A stretch of DNA of 64,000 nucleotides from Balneolaceae bacterium (GTDB taxonomy: Bacteria > Bacteroidota > Rhodothermia > Balneolales > Balneolaceae), in contig JAEPQE010000001.1 of NCBI GenBank assembly GCA_017640665.1, forward strand, positions 1,195,262 through 1,259,261, given 5' to 3'. The translations under genes and the position numbers were made by a program. The stretch's first letter is position 1. Every line of letters begins with the position of its first letter. Positions 44,264-53,580 of the stretch are shown here, one piece after another. The notes under the pieces are model-generated. The model searched no databases, was not told the DNA's origin, and was given only the letters and a program-made list of their open reading frames with translations.

Positions 44264-44580
44264 ATATCTTTATTCTGGTATTGTTATTTATTTCATGCAC
44301 ATCAAATTCTACATTAGTAAATATTTCTAATGAAAGTGAGGTAAAAATTGATACTCTCGAAGTATTTGTTACGGGGAATACTTATCTAGTATTAAATATA
44401 CTTCCAAAAGAAAAAAGAGAATTAAAAGTTGATGTAACTGGAGAATCGGATATTGAAATCAGAATAAAAGGTAGGGACAAAGAAACGGTAGAAGTGTACT
44501 TGGAACCAGGCTCTGGTGGAATTGTTGATATAGGAGTTAATAGCGATTCTTTAGTTTATTTTTTTCATCGTGACATTTAA
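44254..44580 (+). CDS. Small probable lipoprotein, unrecognised
   Basis: About 108 residues: hydrophobic signal followed by a Cys in FISCTSN, a possible lipobox, then a beta-rich domain (LVNISNESEVKIDTLEVFV). I recognise no family. The start at 44254 is chosen because the signal begins there; it overlaps the stop of the preceding gene by 10 bases. Its position after a toxin-like lipoprotein raises the possibility of a protective partner, which is speculative. Confidence 0.6.
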   Translation: MRLNIFILVLLFISCTSNSTLVNISNESEVKIDTLEVFVTGNTYLVLNILPKEKRELKVDVTGESDIEIRIKGRDKETVEVYLEPGSGGIVDIGVNSDSLVYFFHRDI

Positions 44581-44581
44581 A

Positions 44582-45070
44582 ATGCAAGTAATACGACTGT
44601 TTTTTTATACTTCTACTATTATTTCCATGATTAGTAGTATTAGCTTAACTAAGACAGAGTGGAATACTTCCAAGGAGTCTTATTCAAAAGAATTGGCAGT
44701 AGATTTTATTACAAGTTCTAACTATAAATGCCCTGATAATCTTGAAAACTCGAATAATCATTCTCTAGAAGTTATTGAAGTATTCTTAAATTCAGAAGGA
44801 TATGAAATCAAGAAAAATAATGACGAAATTGCAGAGATGAGAATCGAGCAGGTTACTGTGATGAAAACTAGTTCAGATGGCTATGCATGTAATAAGTTGA
44901 ACTCTTTTGCAGATCAATGGTTAGATAGAGACTCGAATTGGAAGTATACCTATTATAAAGTAGGATCAACCTATTTTTTGTCAAGATGGTATGATGGGAA
45001 TATATTAGGATTTAGTCCCCTTTTCGTTTTCAATTCAAGTTTTGAGTTAATTAGCGCAGGAGCTTATTAA
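44582..45070 (+). CDS. Small exported protein, unrecognised
   Basis: A 162-residue protein with a hydrophobic N-terminus (about 5-22) consistent with a signal peptide. Two Cys residues (in KCPDN and YACNK) lie in the mature part. No family recognised. ATG 44582 is preferred to the GTG at 44570, which overlaps the upstream stop; the ATG begins one base after it. AT-rich like its two neighbours and probably in the same transcript. Confidence 0.55.
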   Translation: MQVIRLFFYTSTIISMISSISLTKTEWNTSKESYSKELAVDFITSSNYKCPDNLENSNNHSLEVIEVFLNSEGYEIKKNNDEIAEMRIEQVTVMKTSSDGYACNKLNSFADQWLDRDSNWKYTYYKVGSTYFLSRWYDGNILGFSPLFVFNSSFELISAGAY

Positions 45071-45082
45071 ATTTTTTTTTCA

Positions 45083-45132
45083 CTTCGCTCCAATGCTCTG
45101 CGTTGGAGTGTAATGGTTGCGAAGCAAGAGCA
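45083..45132. repeat. Nested hairpin element downstream of the AT-rich patch
   Basis: CTTCGC (45083-45088) pairs with GCGAAG (45119-45124), CTCCAA (45088-45093) with TTGGAG (45103-45108), and TGCTCT (45094-45099) with AGAGCA (45127-45132). The alternative pairings give a REP-like structure. It begins 12 bases after the stop of the exported-protein gene. Between 45133 and 45230 I see no gene or clear element. Confidence 0.45.
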
Positions 45133-45230
45133 TGGTAACAAGTTCAAATTGAATGAAAGCAATAGCGGCCCCCCTCACTTCTATGATTCAAACTTTAGTG
45201 CTTCCGTGTTTTTGTGGCATTTAAACAAAA

Positions 45231-45266
45231 AAATCCCGCTTACGAAATGAATCATAAGCGGGATTT
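45231..45266. terminator. Bidirectional terminator between the AT-rich patch and mdh
   Basis: A perfect 12-bp stem AAATCCCGCTTA (45231-45242) with its complement (45255-45266), 12-base loop, with A and T runs on both sides. It can end mdh transcription (minus) and transcripts coming from the left. Confidence 0.75.
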
Positions 45267-45305
45267 AAAGTGCAAGTAGTGAAGACCTTAGTCCTCGTTT
45301 GTTAC

Positions 45306-46262
45306 TTATTTGTTTTGAAGTGCTTTGAATTCTTCCAAAGTACCTCGTACTGCTTTCGCAGATTCTTTAAGAAGATCGCTTTCTGAATCGGTTAATTCAA
45401 CTTCAATTACTTCTTTAATTCCACCTTTGCCCAGTTTAACCGGTACGCCGATGTAGAGATCCTCAATTCCGTATTCGCCATCGATATGAGCGCATACCGG
45501 GAAAATACGATTCTGATCTAGTAAAATTGCTTCAACCATTTGAGCAGCAGCTGCTCCCGGTGCATACCATGCTGAAGTTCCCATCAAACCAACCAATTCG
45601 CCGCCGCCTTTTTTTGCACGGTCAACGATTTCATTCAATCGCTCTTCTTTAATGAAGTGAGTGATTGGCATCCCGGAAAGGGTAGTAAATCTTGGAAGAG
45701 GAACCATGGTATCACCATGCCCACCCATCAATAATGCCTGGATATCTTTTGGCGATACATTTAACTCTTCGGCGATGAACGCACGGTATCGTGCAGTATC
45801 AAGAATTCCCGCCATTCCCATGACTTTTTCATAAGGAAGTCCGGAAGCATCTTTGGCAACCTGCACCATCACATCCAGCGGATTTGAAACCACGATGATA
45901 ATGGTGTCAGGAGAGTATTTAACTAGCTGCTCAGTCACACTTCTTACAATATTTGCGTTTATAGAAAGCAGGTCATCACGGCTCATTCCAGGTCGGCGAG
46001 GTACTCCTGCGGTTATCACACATACATCAGAACCGGCTGTATCAGCGTAATCAGTTGTTCCTTTCACACGGGTATCAAAAAGAGAAATCGGAGAAACCTG
46101 CCATTGGTCAAGTGCCCGACCTTTAGATGGATAAAATGTTTTGTCGCCGTCTTTTCTCTCAAGATCTACGGCAATTACTTCTTTGGCGAAATCACGTTGA
46201 GCTACACTTAGTGCCACGGTTGACCCTACGTTACCCCCCGCTCCTACTACTGTTACTTTCAT
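45306..46262 (-). CDS. mdh: Malate dehydrogenase
   Basis: A 318-residue NAD-dependent malate dehydrogenase of the LDH/MDH type, converting malate and oxaloacetate in the TCA cycle. The N-terminus VTVVGAGGNVGST holds the NAD motif; the active-site His is in GGHGDTMVP; the substrate Arg residues lie in GVPRRPGMSRDDLL. Length matches. A bidirectional terminator lies 40 bases beyond the stop. Confidence 0.96.
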   Translation of the reverse strand: MKVTVVGAGGNVGSTVALSVAQRDFAKEVIAVDLERKDGDKTFYPSKGRALDQWQVSPISLFDTRVKGTTDYADTAGSDVCVITAGVPRRPGMSRDDLLSINANIVRSVTEQLVKYSPDTIIIVVSNPLDVMVQVAKDASGLPYEKVMGMAGILDTARYRAFIAEELNVSPKDIQALLMGGHGDTMVPLPRFTTLSGMPITHFIKEERLNEIVDRAKKGGGELVGLMGTSAWYAPGAAAAQMVEAILLDQNRIFPVCAHIDGEYGIEDLYIGVPVKLGKGGIKEVIEVELTDSESDLLKESAKAVRGTLEEFKALQNK

Positions 46263-46335
46263 GGATTTTTGCTTTTAAAATGTTAAGAGGCTTTTGTCTA
46301 AACGATAAGCCTTTCTTTGTTCTGTCTAAATTTAA

Positions 46336-46395
46336 AATTAAAAAATAAGAATGTAGAATTAATGAAGACGCTTTTACTATTCTTAATTTTTAATT
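46336..46395. repeat. AT-rich palindrome between nadK and mdh
   Basis: AATTAAAAAATAAGAAT (46336-46352) pairs with ATTCTTAATTTTTAATT (46379-46395) with one mismatch. It lies just beyond the nadK stop (46398, minus strand) and 74 bases before the mdh start. Its style matches the spacers at 50546 and 53038. Confidence 0.5.
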
Positions 46396-46397
46396 GA

Positions 46398-47273
46398 TCA
46401 ATTCTTGTTTCGTCTGGAATCTTGTCCCCACATCAGTTTTTTTCTGAGTGTTTCAAAATAATTCTGACCCGGGAGATTGATTAGATTAAACGCGAGTTTT
46501 GATTTAATAATTTCTACTTCCAATGGGAGATCCTGCTCCTCACAAACTACACCATCATAAGAAAAAAGAACTCCGCTTTGCTGAGGCTCCACTTTCACCG
46601 TTAAAGGTTTGTCCGCTCTTAAAACCAATGGTCGGGTTGTAAGCGTATGTGGATTAATAGGAGTAACTAATACCACTCCGGAACCCGGAACAACAATCGG
46701 CCCTCCCGAAGACAGATTATAGGCGGTTGATCCTGTGGATGAAGCTACAATTAGTCCATCAGCCCAATAAGTATTGATGAGGTCACCGTCATACTCAGCA
46801 CGGATATTTACCATAGAAGTGGTGTCTTTGCGGGTAAAAAGGAATTCATTCAACGCATAAAACTGATTCCCGTAATTATCAGTAGCTTTCAGGTAATGGC
46901 GTTTATCCAGTGTGTAATCCCCTTTCAAGACCTGATCCAGCGCTCCTTCCAACTCATCAGACTGGATGTTGGTCATAAATCCGAGCCGCCCACTGTTAAT
47001 TCCCAGAATGGGTTTTCCTGCTGTTCTTGAAATTCTGGCAGTATATAAAATGGTACCATCTCCGCCCATCACCACAACTACATCGCTTTGATTAATTGAA
47101 TCTTTATCTGATGTAGTGATGGAGAGTGATTCAGAAGACTCGATCTGAAGCTGGGTACAAACTTCATTACTCAGTAATAAATGAGCGTTGTTCTTCCCGG
47201 CCCATTCAATGGTGGAGTGAATGACATCTTTTACTTCGTACTTACCCGGATTTGCTACAACGGCGAGTTTCAT
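46398..47273 (-). CDS. nadK: NAD kinase
   Basis: A 291-residue ATP-NAD kinase that makes NADP in the cytosol. The GGDGTIL motif and the NGxxGFxT-like NSGRLGFMT segment are intact, as is the SSTGSTAYNLSSGGPIVVP stretch. Length typical. The upstream ddl gene ends 20 bases before its start on the same strand. Confidence 0.96.
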   Translation of the reverse strand: MKLAVVANPGKYEVKDVIHSTIEWAGKNNAHLLLSNEVCTQLQIESSESLSITTSDKDSINQSDVVVVMGGDGTILYTARISRTAGKPILGINSGRLGFMTNIQSDELEGALDQVLKGDYTLDKRHYLKATDNYGNQFYALNEFLFTRKDTTSMVNIRAEYDGDLINTYWADGLIVASSTGSTAYNLSSGGPIVVPGSGVVLVTPINPHTLTTRPLVLRADKPLTVKVEPQQSGVLFSYDGVVCEEQDLPLEVEIIKSKLAFNLINLPGQNYFETLRKKLMWGQDSRRNKN

Positions 47274-47293
47274 AATAAAAGAAGGTAATGATC

Positions 47294-48487
47294 TTAGCCT
47301 TTAATTCCCTTCAGGCCTTTAATCCCTTTAGCGGCTTTCTCACTTAGTAAGTTTGTGTCATAACTTCGGATTCGGCCATTTTTAGCTTGATGTCTTTTCA
47401 CCCCGATATCAATTAACTCTTCCATCAATTGGGTGAAGTTCAGATCTGATTTATCCCACAGATAAAAAGAGAATGAGCCCGGAATGGTATTTATTTCATT
47501 GAAGTATACTTCTTTGGTATCGGCATTCACGAGGAAGTCGAGTCGTGCCACACCAGCCGCATCAAAGGTTTTGAACGTATGAACGGCAAGAGTGCGAATT
47601 TGCTCGGTCAGCTCAGAAGAAATATCAGCAGGAATCACACGATCGGCAGAAGCCATTCCCTTCTCCGCACCGCCTCCACTTTGATATTTATCCTCGAAAG
47701 AAAGCGTTTCGGTGATTCCAAGTGGTCGTTCACAAACACTCGCTCTGCAATTTTCAGCAGTTCCTAAGACCGAGCAGTTAATTTCCATCAATGGATGTAT
47801 GGCTTCTTCCACTAGTAAATGAGCATCATAACGAAAGGCAGTTTCAACAGCTTCAATCAGCTCATCCCGATCATCTACTTTTTTAACGCCTATACTACTT
47901 CCAAGGTTTGCAGGCTTCACCACTAACGGAAACCCCAGCAATTTGGCTTCATCTAAAATAGTATTCTGATGCTGTTCCCAGTCACTTTCGTAAAAGTCTA
48001 AGCTATTTGTTACGGGAATATCATTCGCTTCACAAAGCTGTTTGGCTTTCACTTTATCCATTCCTACCGAAGAACCGAGCACTCCGCTTCCTGTATATGG
48101 AATGTTAAACATCTCACAAACACCTTGAAACGACCCATTCTCACCCTCACTGCCATGAAATGCACAAACCAATGAGTATACCGGAAAAGATTGAGGTTTT
48201 GAGAAAAGTCCGCTCTTTTCCTGTTCTTTGAGAAGTGTTCTGCCAATAGCATCTTTTACAAACGCGCAGGATAAAGCGTTTTCTTCCAGCTTCTTTATGT
48301 CTTTGTATTGAGATAAATCCTTGAGTGATTCTCCTGTTAGCCAGCGCCCTGATTTAGTAATGTAGAGTGGAATAATTTGATAAGAACTTTCTTCCAGAGA
48401 AGACATCACCTGCATGGCGCTTAGTACAGAAACTTCATGTTCCGGGGAAGCTCCACCGAAAGCAACGATTAAATTTTTGGCAGACAT
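47294..48487 (-). CDS. ddl: D-alanine--D-alanine ligase
   Basis: A 397-residue ATP-grasp enzyme that makes D-Ala-D-Ala for peptidoglycan in the cytosol. Conserved parts are FGGASPEHEVSVLSA, FHGSEGENGSFQG, the ATP-grasp loop PLVVKPANLGSSIGV and FNEINTIPGSFSFYLW. It is longer than most Ddl proteins at the C-terminus, which ends in a short Lys/Gly repeat (AAKGIKGLKGIKG). It precedes nadK by 20 bases. Confidence 0.95.
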   Translation of the reverse strand: MSAKNLIVAFGGASPEHEVSVLSAMQVMSSLEESSYQIIPLYITKSGRWLTGESLKDLSQYKDIKKLEENALSCAFVKDAIGRTLLKEQEKSGLFSKPQSFPVYSLVCAFHGSEGENGSFQGVCEMFNIPYTGSGVLGSSVGMDKVKAKQLCEANDIPVTNSLDFYESDWEQHQNTILDEAKLLGFPLVVKPANLGSSIGVKKVDDRDELIEAVETAFRYDAHLLVEEAIHPLMEINCSVLGTAENCRASVCERPLGITETLSFEDKYQSGGGAEKGMASADRVIPADISSELTEQIRTLAVHTFKTFDAAGVARLDFLVNADTKEVYFNEINTIPGSFSFYLWDKSDLNFTQLMEELIDIGVKRHQAKNGRIRSYDTNLLSEKAAKGIKGLKGIKG

Positions 48488-48648
48488 TTAAGTAGCTGGT
48501 TTATTAATTCGGGTCAAATATAGAGAGAAACGAGCTGTGAATTAAGGCAGATTAGATCAAATTGAAATAATTTAGACACAGACTCTATTTTGGGTTCTCT
48601 ATAAACAGGTTTATGTTCGTCTTGTTCCAATTAAAAAGTATTTGATCT

Positions 48649-49593
48649 TTGAAAAAGAAGAAGCTCGTATTAGCAAATGTGTTATTGGTGATTGTACCGG
48701 TCATTGCCTGTCTGATTGTTGCAGAAGTAATGCTCCGAGCTACGATGAAAACAGAACTCAGCGTTATTAACGATGAACGTTCTCTCATGTACACACATGA
48801 TGATACCTTGGGCTGGCTTCCATCAAAGAACTCGACCGGTACATTTAAAGGACTTAATGAAGTTTCGGTGCGGCATAACTCAAGAGGGTTTCGGGATGAG
48901 GAGCATATCCCCGGAGAAAAAAAGAGAATGTTAGTACTGGGTGATTCTTTTGTGTGGGGCTATGATGTAGAGGAAGAGGATAGGTTCACAGAGGTTTTGG
49001 ACGAAAAGCTGGAAGATACAGAGGTATTTAATCTTGGGATAAGTGGATTCGGGACTGATCAGGAATGGCTGTTGCTTCAGAAGAACTATGACTTTTATCA
49101 ACCCGATGTGGTATTCCTGATGTTCTGCACAGATAACGATCGGTTGGATAACCGAATGAATCTGCGCTACCAGTATTTCTATAAGCCGTACTTTGTTGAG
49201 GAGAAAGGTTCGTTAGTTGCTAAAGGAATACCCGTTCCCACCGGATACCGGCAGTTTGTAAATGATCATCCTTATGCTTCCAAATTTTATCTGGTTCGCT
49301 TGGCAGCAAGTTCCTACTACAATTTAAAGGGGTCCAAAATTTATCTTGATTCAGACCCAACGTTCGCGCTCATTAAATCAATGAAAAGCTATTCTGAACA
49401 AAGAGGGAGTGCTTTTTTCGTTGGACTTCAAAAAGGGGATAATTTAATCGAACAGTTTCTGGAAAGTGAAGATATAGGTTATGTGAATGTAGAGAATAAC
49501 TTCTTAAGAGGATGGCACTGGAACGAAGAAGGGCATGAATACGTAGCCAGATTGATAGAAGAATTTCTAATAAAAAATGATTTATCCTGGTGA
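48649..49593 (+). CDS. SGNH-like hydrolase with N-terminal membrane helix
   Basis: A 314-residue protein with a hydrophobic N-terminal helix (about 5-25, signal or anchor) and an SGNH/GDSL-like fold: LVLGDSFVWGYDV has the GDS nucleophile block, and the C-terminal HWNEEGHEYVARLI fits the D/N-x-x-H block. It might act on cell-surface glycans or esters. The start is TTG at 48649, the only start that keeps the helix; no Shine-Dalgarno is obvious. Confidence 0.75.
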   Translation: MKKKKLVLANVLLVIVPVIACLIVAEVMLRATMKTELSVINDERSLMYTHDDTLGWLPSKNSTGTFKGLNEVSVRHNSRGFRDEEHIPGEKKRMLVLGDSFVWGYDVEEEDRFTEVLDEKLEDTEVFNLGISGFGTDQEWLLLQKNYDFYQPDVVFLMFCTDNDRLDNRMNLRYQYFYKPYFVEEKGSLVAKGIPVPTGYRQFVNDHPYASKFYLVRLAASSYYNLKGSKIYLDSDPTFALIKSMKSYSEQRGSAFFVGLQKGDNLIEQFLESEDIGYVNVENNFLRGWHWNEEGHEYVARLIEEFLIKNDLSW

Positions 49594-49645
49594 AGATTAT
49601 TCATAATTTGATTGGATTAACAAATATGGAAGCGCTTTTCAAAAC

Positions 49646-50542
49646 ATGAAAAAAGTAATTACAACAACAGATCAAATTGACTTTACACTGTCAGATTTAG
49701 AGGATATGCCGGTTCCTGAAAAGGTTATGCTGGTAAACCCTCAGTATTTTGAGGTTAAGTACATCATAAATCCTCACATGGAAGGGCATGTTGGGAGTAT
49801 CGACAAACAAGTAGCCATGGAGGAGTGGATCAGGCTGAAAGAAGCGTATAGAAGTTTAGGGTTGTACGTACATGAAGTCCCCGGCGCTAAAGAGTTTCCT
49901 GATATGGTATTTTGTGCAAACCAGAGCCTTCCTAATATTACGGCTGATGGTACCAAACAGGTGGTAATGAGCGTGATGAATGCGGATCAACGAAAAGGTG
50001 AAGTCCCGTTGATTGAGAAAGTATACAGAGACAGCAGTTACGAGTTTTCGTATCTGGATGAAGATAAATTCCAGAGTTTTGAAGGAATGGGAGATGCCAT
50101 CTGGCATTTTAAAAAGAGACTGATTTGGGGAGGGTATGGATATCGGACTTCGATAGATGTATACGATATGATCTCTGAGATTTTTAATACCCCGGTTATT
50201 GCCCTCGAACTTACTGATCCGAGATTTTACCATCTGGATACATGCTTTTGTGTTTTGAATGAAGAAACGGTGATGATTTATTCGAAAGCGTTTACTGAGG
50301 AAGGGCTTCAATTAATTCATTCGATGTTCCCGAAGGTGATTGACACTAATGATCACGAAGCTGCAGAGCTTTTCGCTTGTAATGCAACATGTCCCGATGG
50401 CAAAAATGTGTTTATTCAAAAAGGATGTACAGAAGCTAATCAGGCAATGAGAGAAGCGGGTTTCACCGTTCACGAATTTAATACCGATGAATTCCTGAAA
50501 AGCGGTGGCAGTGTTTTTTGTATGAAAATGCTGTTGTGGTAA
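49646..50542 (+). CDS. Dimethylarginine dimethylaminohydrolase-like amidinotransferase-family protein
   Basis: A 298-residue protein of the arginine deiminase/amidinotransferase superfamily, DDAH-like. The catalytic Cys is C292 in GGSVFCMKM; the His lies in DPRFYHLDTCF, and substrate Asp/Asn residues in FPDMVFCANQS. It probably hydrolyses a guanidino compound such as a methylated arginine. It lies 52 bases after the SGNH gene, and the AT palindrome follows the stop by 3 bases. Confidence 0.9.
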   Translation: MKKVITTTDQIDFTLSDLEDMPVPEKVMLVNPQYFEVKYIINPHMEGHVGSIDKQVAMEEWIRLKEAYRSLGLYVHEVPGAKEFPDMVFCANQSLPNITADGTKQVVMSVMNADQRKGEVPLIEKVYRDSSYEFSYLDEDKFQSFEGMGDAIWHFKKRLIWGGYGYRTSIDVYDMISEIFNTPVIALELTDPRFYHLDTCFCVLNEETVMIYSKAFTEEGLQLIHSMFPKVIDTNDHEAAELFACNATCPDGKNVFIQKGCTEANQAMREAGFTVHEFNTDEFLKSGGSVFCMKMLLW

Positions 50543-50545
50543 TGA

Positions 50546-50611
50546 TTAATTTTGAATTTTAAATTATGAATGTTAAATCCAAATAATTCAAAATTCAAAA
50601 TTCAAAATTAA
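50546..50611. repeat. AT-rich palindrome before the acylase gene
   Basis: TTAATTTTGAATTTT (50546-50560) is the exact complement of the arm at 50597-50611; the right side contains a short tandem repeat of ATTCAAA. It ends two bases before the ATG of the acylase gene, so the spacer doubles as the 5' untranslated region. Confidence 0.5.
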
Positions 50612-50613
50612 GA

Positions 50614-53031
50614 ATGAGCTTAGTAAAGCCTCTTATTTCGTTAATAGTATTGGTTGTACTTGCAATCTCACTCAACACCAAATTCGGTTCAGTTCCCCCA
50701 CTTGGAAAGTTTTTTGATCCTGATGCCGGGTTTTGGGCAAACGCGGAGCGCTCTCTTCCTGATACGGATGAATTAAACCTCGATGCAATTCAGGGAGAAG
50801 TTTCCGTCTATTTTGATGAACGCAGAGTACCTCACATCTTTGCTGAAAGTGAATACGACCTGTACTTCGTACAAGGCTATGTCACAGCCCGAGATCGGTT
50901 GTTCCAGATGGAAATGCAGACGTATGATGCTGCCGGTCGGTTATCAGAACGCTTAGGAGACCGAACTCTTAATAGAGATTTAAGCACCCGGAGAATGGGG
51001 ATGCCTTATGGTGCAGAAAAGGCCATTGAGTTAATAAAAGAAGACGAGAAAACCTGGTCAGCATTGAATGCATATTCAGAAGGAGTAAATGCATATATCT
51101 CTTCACTTTCCCCAAAGAAGTATCCCATAGAATATAAAATTCTGGATTTTGCTCCTGAAGAATGGACTCCCATCAAAACGGCTCATCTGTTAAAGAATAT
51201 GACGCGAACGCTCGCCGGTGGGAGCAATGATGATCGCACCAGCAACACGATGGCTTACTTTGGAGATGATTTTATCGAGAAGTTTTTCGATGTCAAACCT
51301 GGGCTAAATGATCCGATCATTCCACCTTCTAAAACCTGGGATTTCGATCGGGTTCCTGTTCATACTCCGGATACCTTGTTTAAGCCTGCATCGGCTTTGG
51401 AGTTGGAAAATTTTGATCGCCCCGAAGGAGTTGGAAGTAATAACTGGGCGGTTAGTGGAGAAAAAACTGCATCAGGTTTTCCCATTCTCTCAAATGATCC
51501 GCATCTTGGGCTAACACTTCCTTCCATCTGGTACGAAGTTCAACTTCATGCCCCGGGTTTAAATACTTACGGGGTTTCGTTACAAGGAGCACCAGGTGTA
51601 ATTATTGGTTTCAATGAAAACGCGGCTTGGGGAACAACTAATACCGGCGCAGATGTGATGGATTGGTATGAAATCAAATTCAAAGACGGCTCAAAGCAGG
51701 AATACTGGTATGATGGGGAGTGGAAACCTACAACCATGAGGGTTGAGGAAATTAAAGTGCGTGGACAGGAAACGGTTTTCGATACAGTAATTTACACCCA
51801 TCATGGTCCGGTATCCGAGATAGAATCTGACATCAACGAAGAGCGTGAGCCAACGTACCACGCTTTGCGATGGATTGCCCATGAACCATCCAACGATCTA
51901 AAGACTTTTTTCGGGTTTAACCGAATGGAAAGCTATGATGATTTCAAAGAGGCAGCTTCCCATTTTGTAGCTCCGGCTCAGAATTTTATTTTTTCTAATA
52001 ATGAAGGTGACATTGCGACCTGGATCAGCGGGAAGTTTCCTAATAAATGGAAATTTCAGGGCAGAACAGTGGGTGATGGTACTGATCCGCTGTACGACTG
52101 GCAGGGATGGATTCCAACCGAGCATAATCCGAACATCAAAAATCCAGAGCGTGGTTTCGTAAGCTCCGCGAATCAGGAATCTGCGGCACCTGATTATCCC
52201 TACTATTTAGACGATGATTTTGCTCCCTTCGAACGAGGGCGGCGCATCAATGAGTTGCTGGCAGGGATGGAAAATATCACCAAAGAAGATATTCGCAGGA
52301 TGCAGATGGACAACTATAGCTATCACGCAGCAACCATTTTGCCAGAGATGCTGGAATGGATTAATCGTGAGCGTTTATCGGATACAGAGCTTGAAATTCT
52401 AGCCGAGGCAGAAGCTTGGGATTATTTAAATAAGGCGGAGTTAAAAGCTCCGGGAATTTTTCGTTGGTGGTGGAGTAACTTCTATAATGGAATCTTGAGC
52501 GATGAATATAGTACAACCGATGCGTCGTTGCGCTGGCCGTCCAGAGACCGGTTGATTGAAGTCATAAAGTCGGAACCAGAGTTTGAATTTTTTGATAACA
52601 TCGAAACAGAAGAAGTGGAATCCAGACAACGAGTTGTTACCGATGCTTTTAAAGAAACAGTAGAAGAGCTTACGGATGCTTACGGTGAATTTGGTGATAA
52701 CTGGAATTGGGGTGTGGTAATCAATAACGATGTTGACCATATTGCTTTTATACCTGGATTCGGAGCTGAAAATGTGTATTCCAGTGGGAATTCAGAATCG
52801 ATTAATGCGACTCGTGGAAGTTGGGGGCCGTCCTGGCGAATGGTGGTAGAGCTTGGTCTCGAAGTAAAGGGCTGGGGAGTATATCCCGGTGGAGCTTCCG
52901 GAAATCCCGGCTCTCCAAATTACGATTCAATGCTCGAAGCCTGGCGGGTTGGTGAACTTTATGAATTGAAATTTATGAAAGAACCACCGGAAGAATATCT
53001 GTACGAACTGAAATTTTCTTCTAATGATTAA
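50614..53031 (+). CDS. Penicillin acylase-family amidohydrolase
   Basis: An 805-residue Ntn-hydrolase precursor: N-terminal helix (about 5-20), alpha part, and beta chain starting at the nucleophile Ser, S275 in GVGSNNWAVSG. Such proteins self-cleave before this Ser and hydrolyse amides such as N-acyl homoserine lactones or penicillins. Conserved SNDPHLG and GFNENAAWGTTNTGAD motifs are intact. It is periplasmic by prediction. The AT palindrome occupies the upstream spacer. The physiological substrate is unknown. Confidence 0.92.
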   Translation: MSLVKPLISLIVLVVLAISLNTKFGSVPPLGKFFDPDAGFWANAERSLPDTDELNLDAIQGEVSVYFDERRVPHIFAESEYDLYFVQGYVTARDRLFQMEMQTYDAAGRLSERLGDRTLNRDLSTRRMGMPYGAEKAIELIKEDEKTWSALNAYSEGVNAYISSLSPKKYPIEYKILDFAPEEWTPIKTAHLLKNMTRTLAGGSNDDRTSNTMAYFGDDFIEKFFDVKPGLNDPIIPPSKTWDFDRVPVHTPDTLFKPASALELENFDRPEGVGSNNWAVSGEKTASGFPILSNDPHLGLTLPSIWYEVQLHAPGLNTYGVSLQGAPGVIIGFNENAAWGTTNTGADVMDWYEIKFKDGSKQEYWYDGEWKPTTMRVEEIKVRGQETVFDTVIYTHHGPVSEIESDINEEREPTYHALRWIAHEPSNDLKTFFGFNRMESYDDFKEAASHFVAPAQNFIFSNNEGDIATWISGKFPNKWKFQGRTVGDGTDPLYDWQGWIPTEHNPNIKNPERGFVSSANQESAAPDYPYYLDDDFAPFERGRRINELLAGMENITKEDIRRMQMDNYSYHAATILPEMLEWINRERLSDTELEILAEAEAWDYLNKAELKAPGIFRWWWSNFYNGILSDEYSTTDASLRWPSRDRLIEVIKSEPEFEFFDNIETEEVESRQRVVTDAFKETVEELTDAYGEFGDNWNWGVVINNDVDHIAFIPGFGAENVYSSGNSESINATRGSWGPSWRMVVELGLEVKGWGVYPGGASGNPGSPNYDSMLEAWRVGELYELKFMKEPPEEYLYELKFSSND

Positions 53032-53037
53032 TTTTAA

Positions 53038-53080
53038 ATGCTCAATGTTAAATGATAGACTTTCATTTAACATTGAGCAT
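53038..53080. repeat. AT-rich 17-bp perfect hairpin before 53101
   Basis: ATGCTCAATGTTAAATG (53038-53054) with its exact complement at 53064-53080 and a 9-base loop. There is no T-run, so it is not an obvious terminator. It lies between the acylase stop and the next start. Confidence 0.6.
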
Positions 53081-53100
53081 TAAGCATTTAAAATTTTACT

Positions 53101-53439
53101 ATGCTACAAACTGTACTCATTGCAATTACTGCCTTTCTTCTAAATATCATCTTCCCTTGGTGGAGTATTGCTATTCCAGGATTAATTTTTGGATATTTGT
53201 TTAAGAAAAAAGCACATGTTTCTTTTGGCTGGGGATTTTTAGCTGTCTTTCTACTTTGGGGAGGACAGGCGCTCTACATCCATTTCGCAAACAACGGAAT
53301 TCTTTCTACAAGAATCGCTGAAATGTTAGGAGTGGGTTCTCCATACTTAGTGATTTTAATTACCGGAGTTCTTGGAGGTTTGGTAAGTGGATTTGCTACT
53401 TTGACTGGAACGCTGTTTAATAAGAAAGTCCCTTCTTGA
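53101..53439 (+). CDS. Small membrane protein, unrecognised
   Basis: A 112-residue protein with three to four hydrophobic segments and few charged residues. No family recognised. It follows the acylase gene by 69 bases and the spacer contains the perfect 17-bp hairpin. Real coding is supported by its regular hydrophobic pattern. Confidence 0.65.
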   Translation: MLQTVLIAITAFLLNIIFPWWSIAIPGLIFGYLFKKKAHVSFGWGFLAVFLLWGGQALYIHFANNGILSTRIAEMLGVGSPYLVILITGVLGGLVSGFATLTGTLFNKKVPS

Positions 53440-53580
53440 GTGACCCTGATTCCCAAGTGTAAGAGAACATAAGCCAAATTGGAATAAAGGATGAAGCCTG
53501 AGCTTCTACCTTCATCTTCCCTTCACATTTATTGACTAGCTAGCTGTCTCAATCTTAAATCAAAAAAAGAGAGGCTTTCC

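Noticed and set aside
50581-50611. Tandem ATTCAAA repeats as a CRISPR-like array
   Set aside because: The units are 7 bases without spacers and form one arm of an AT palindrome.
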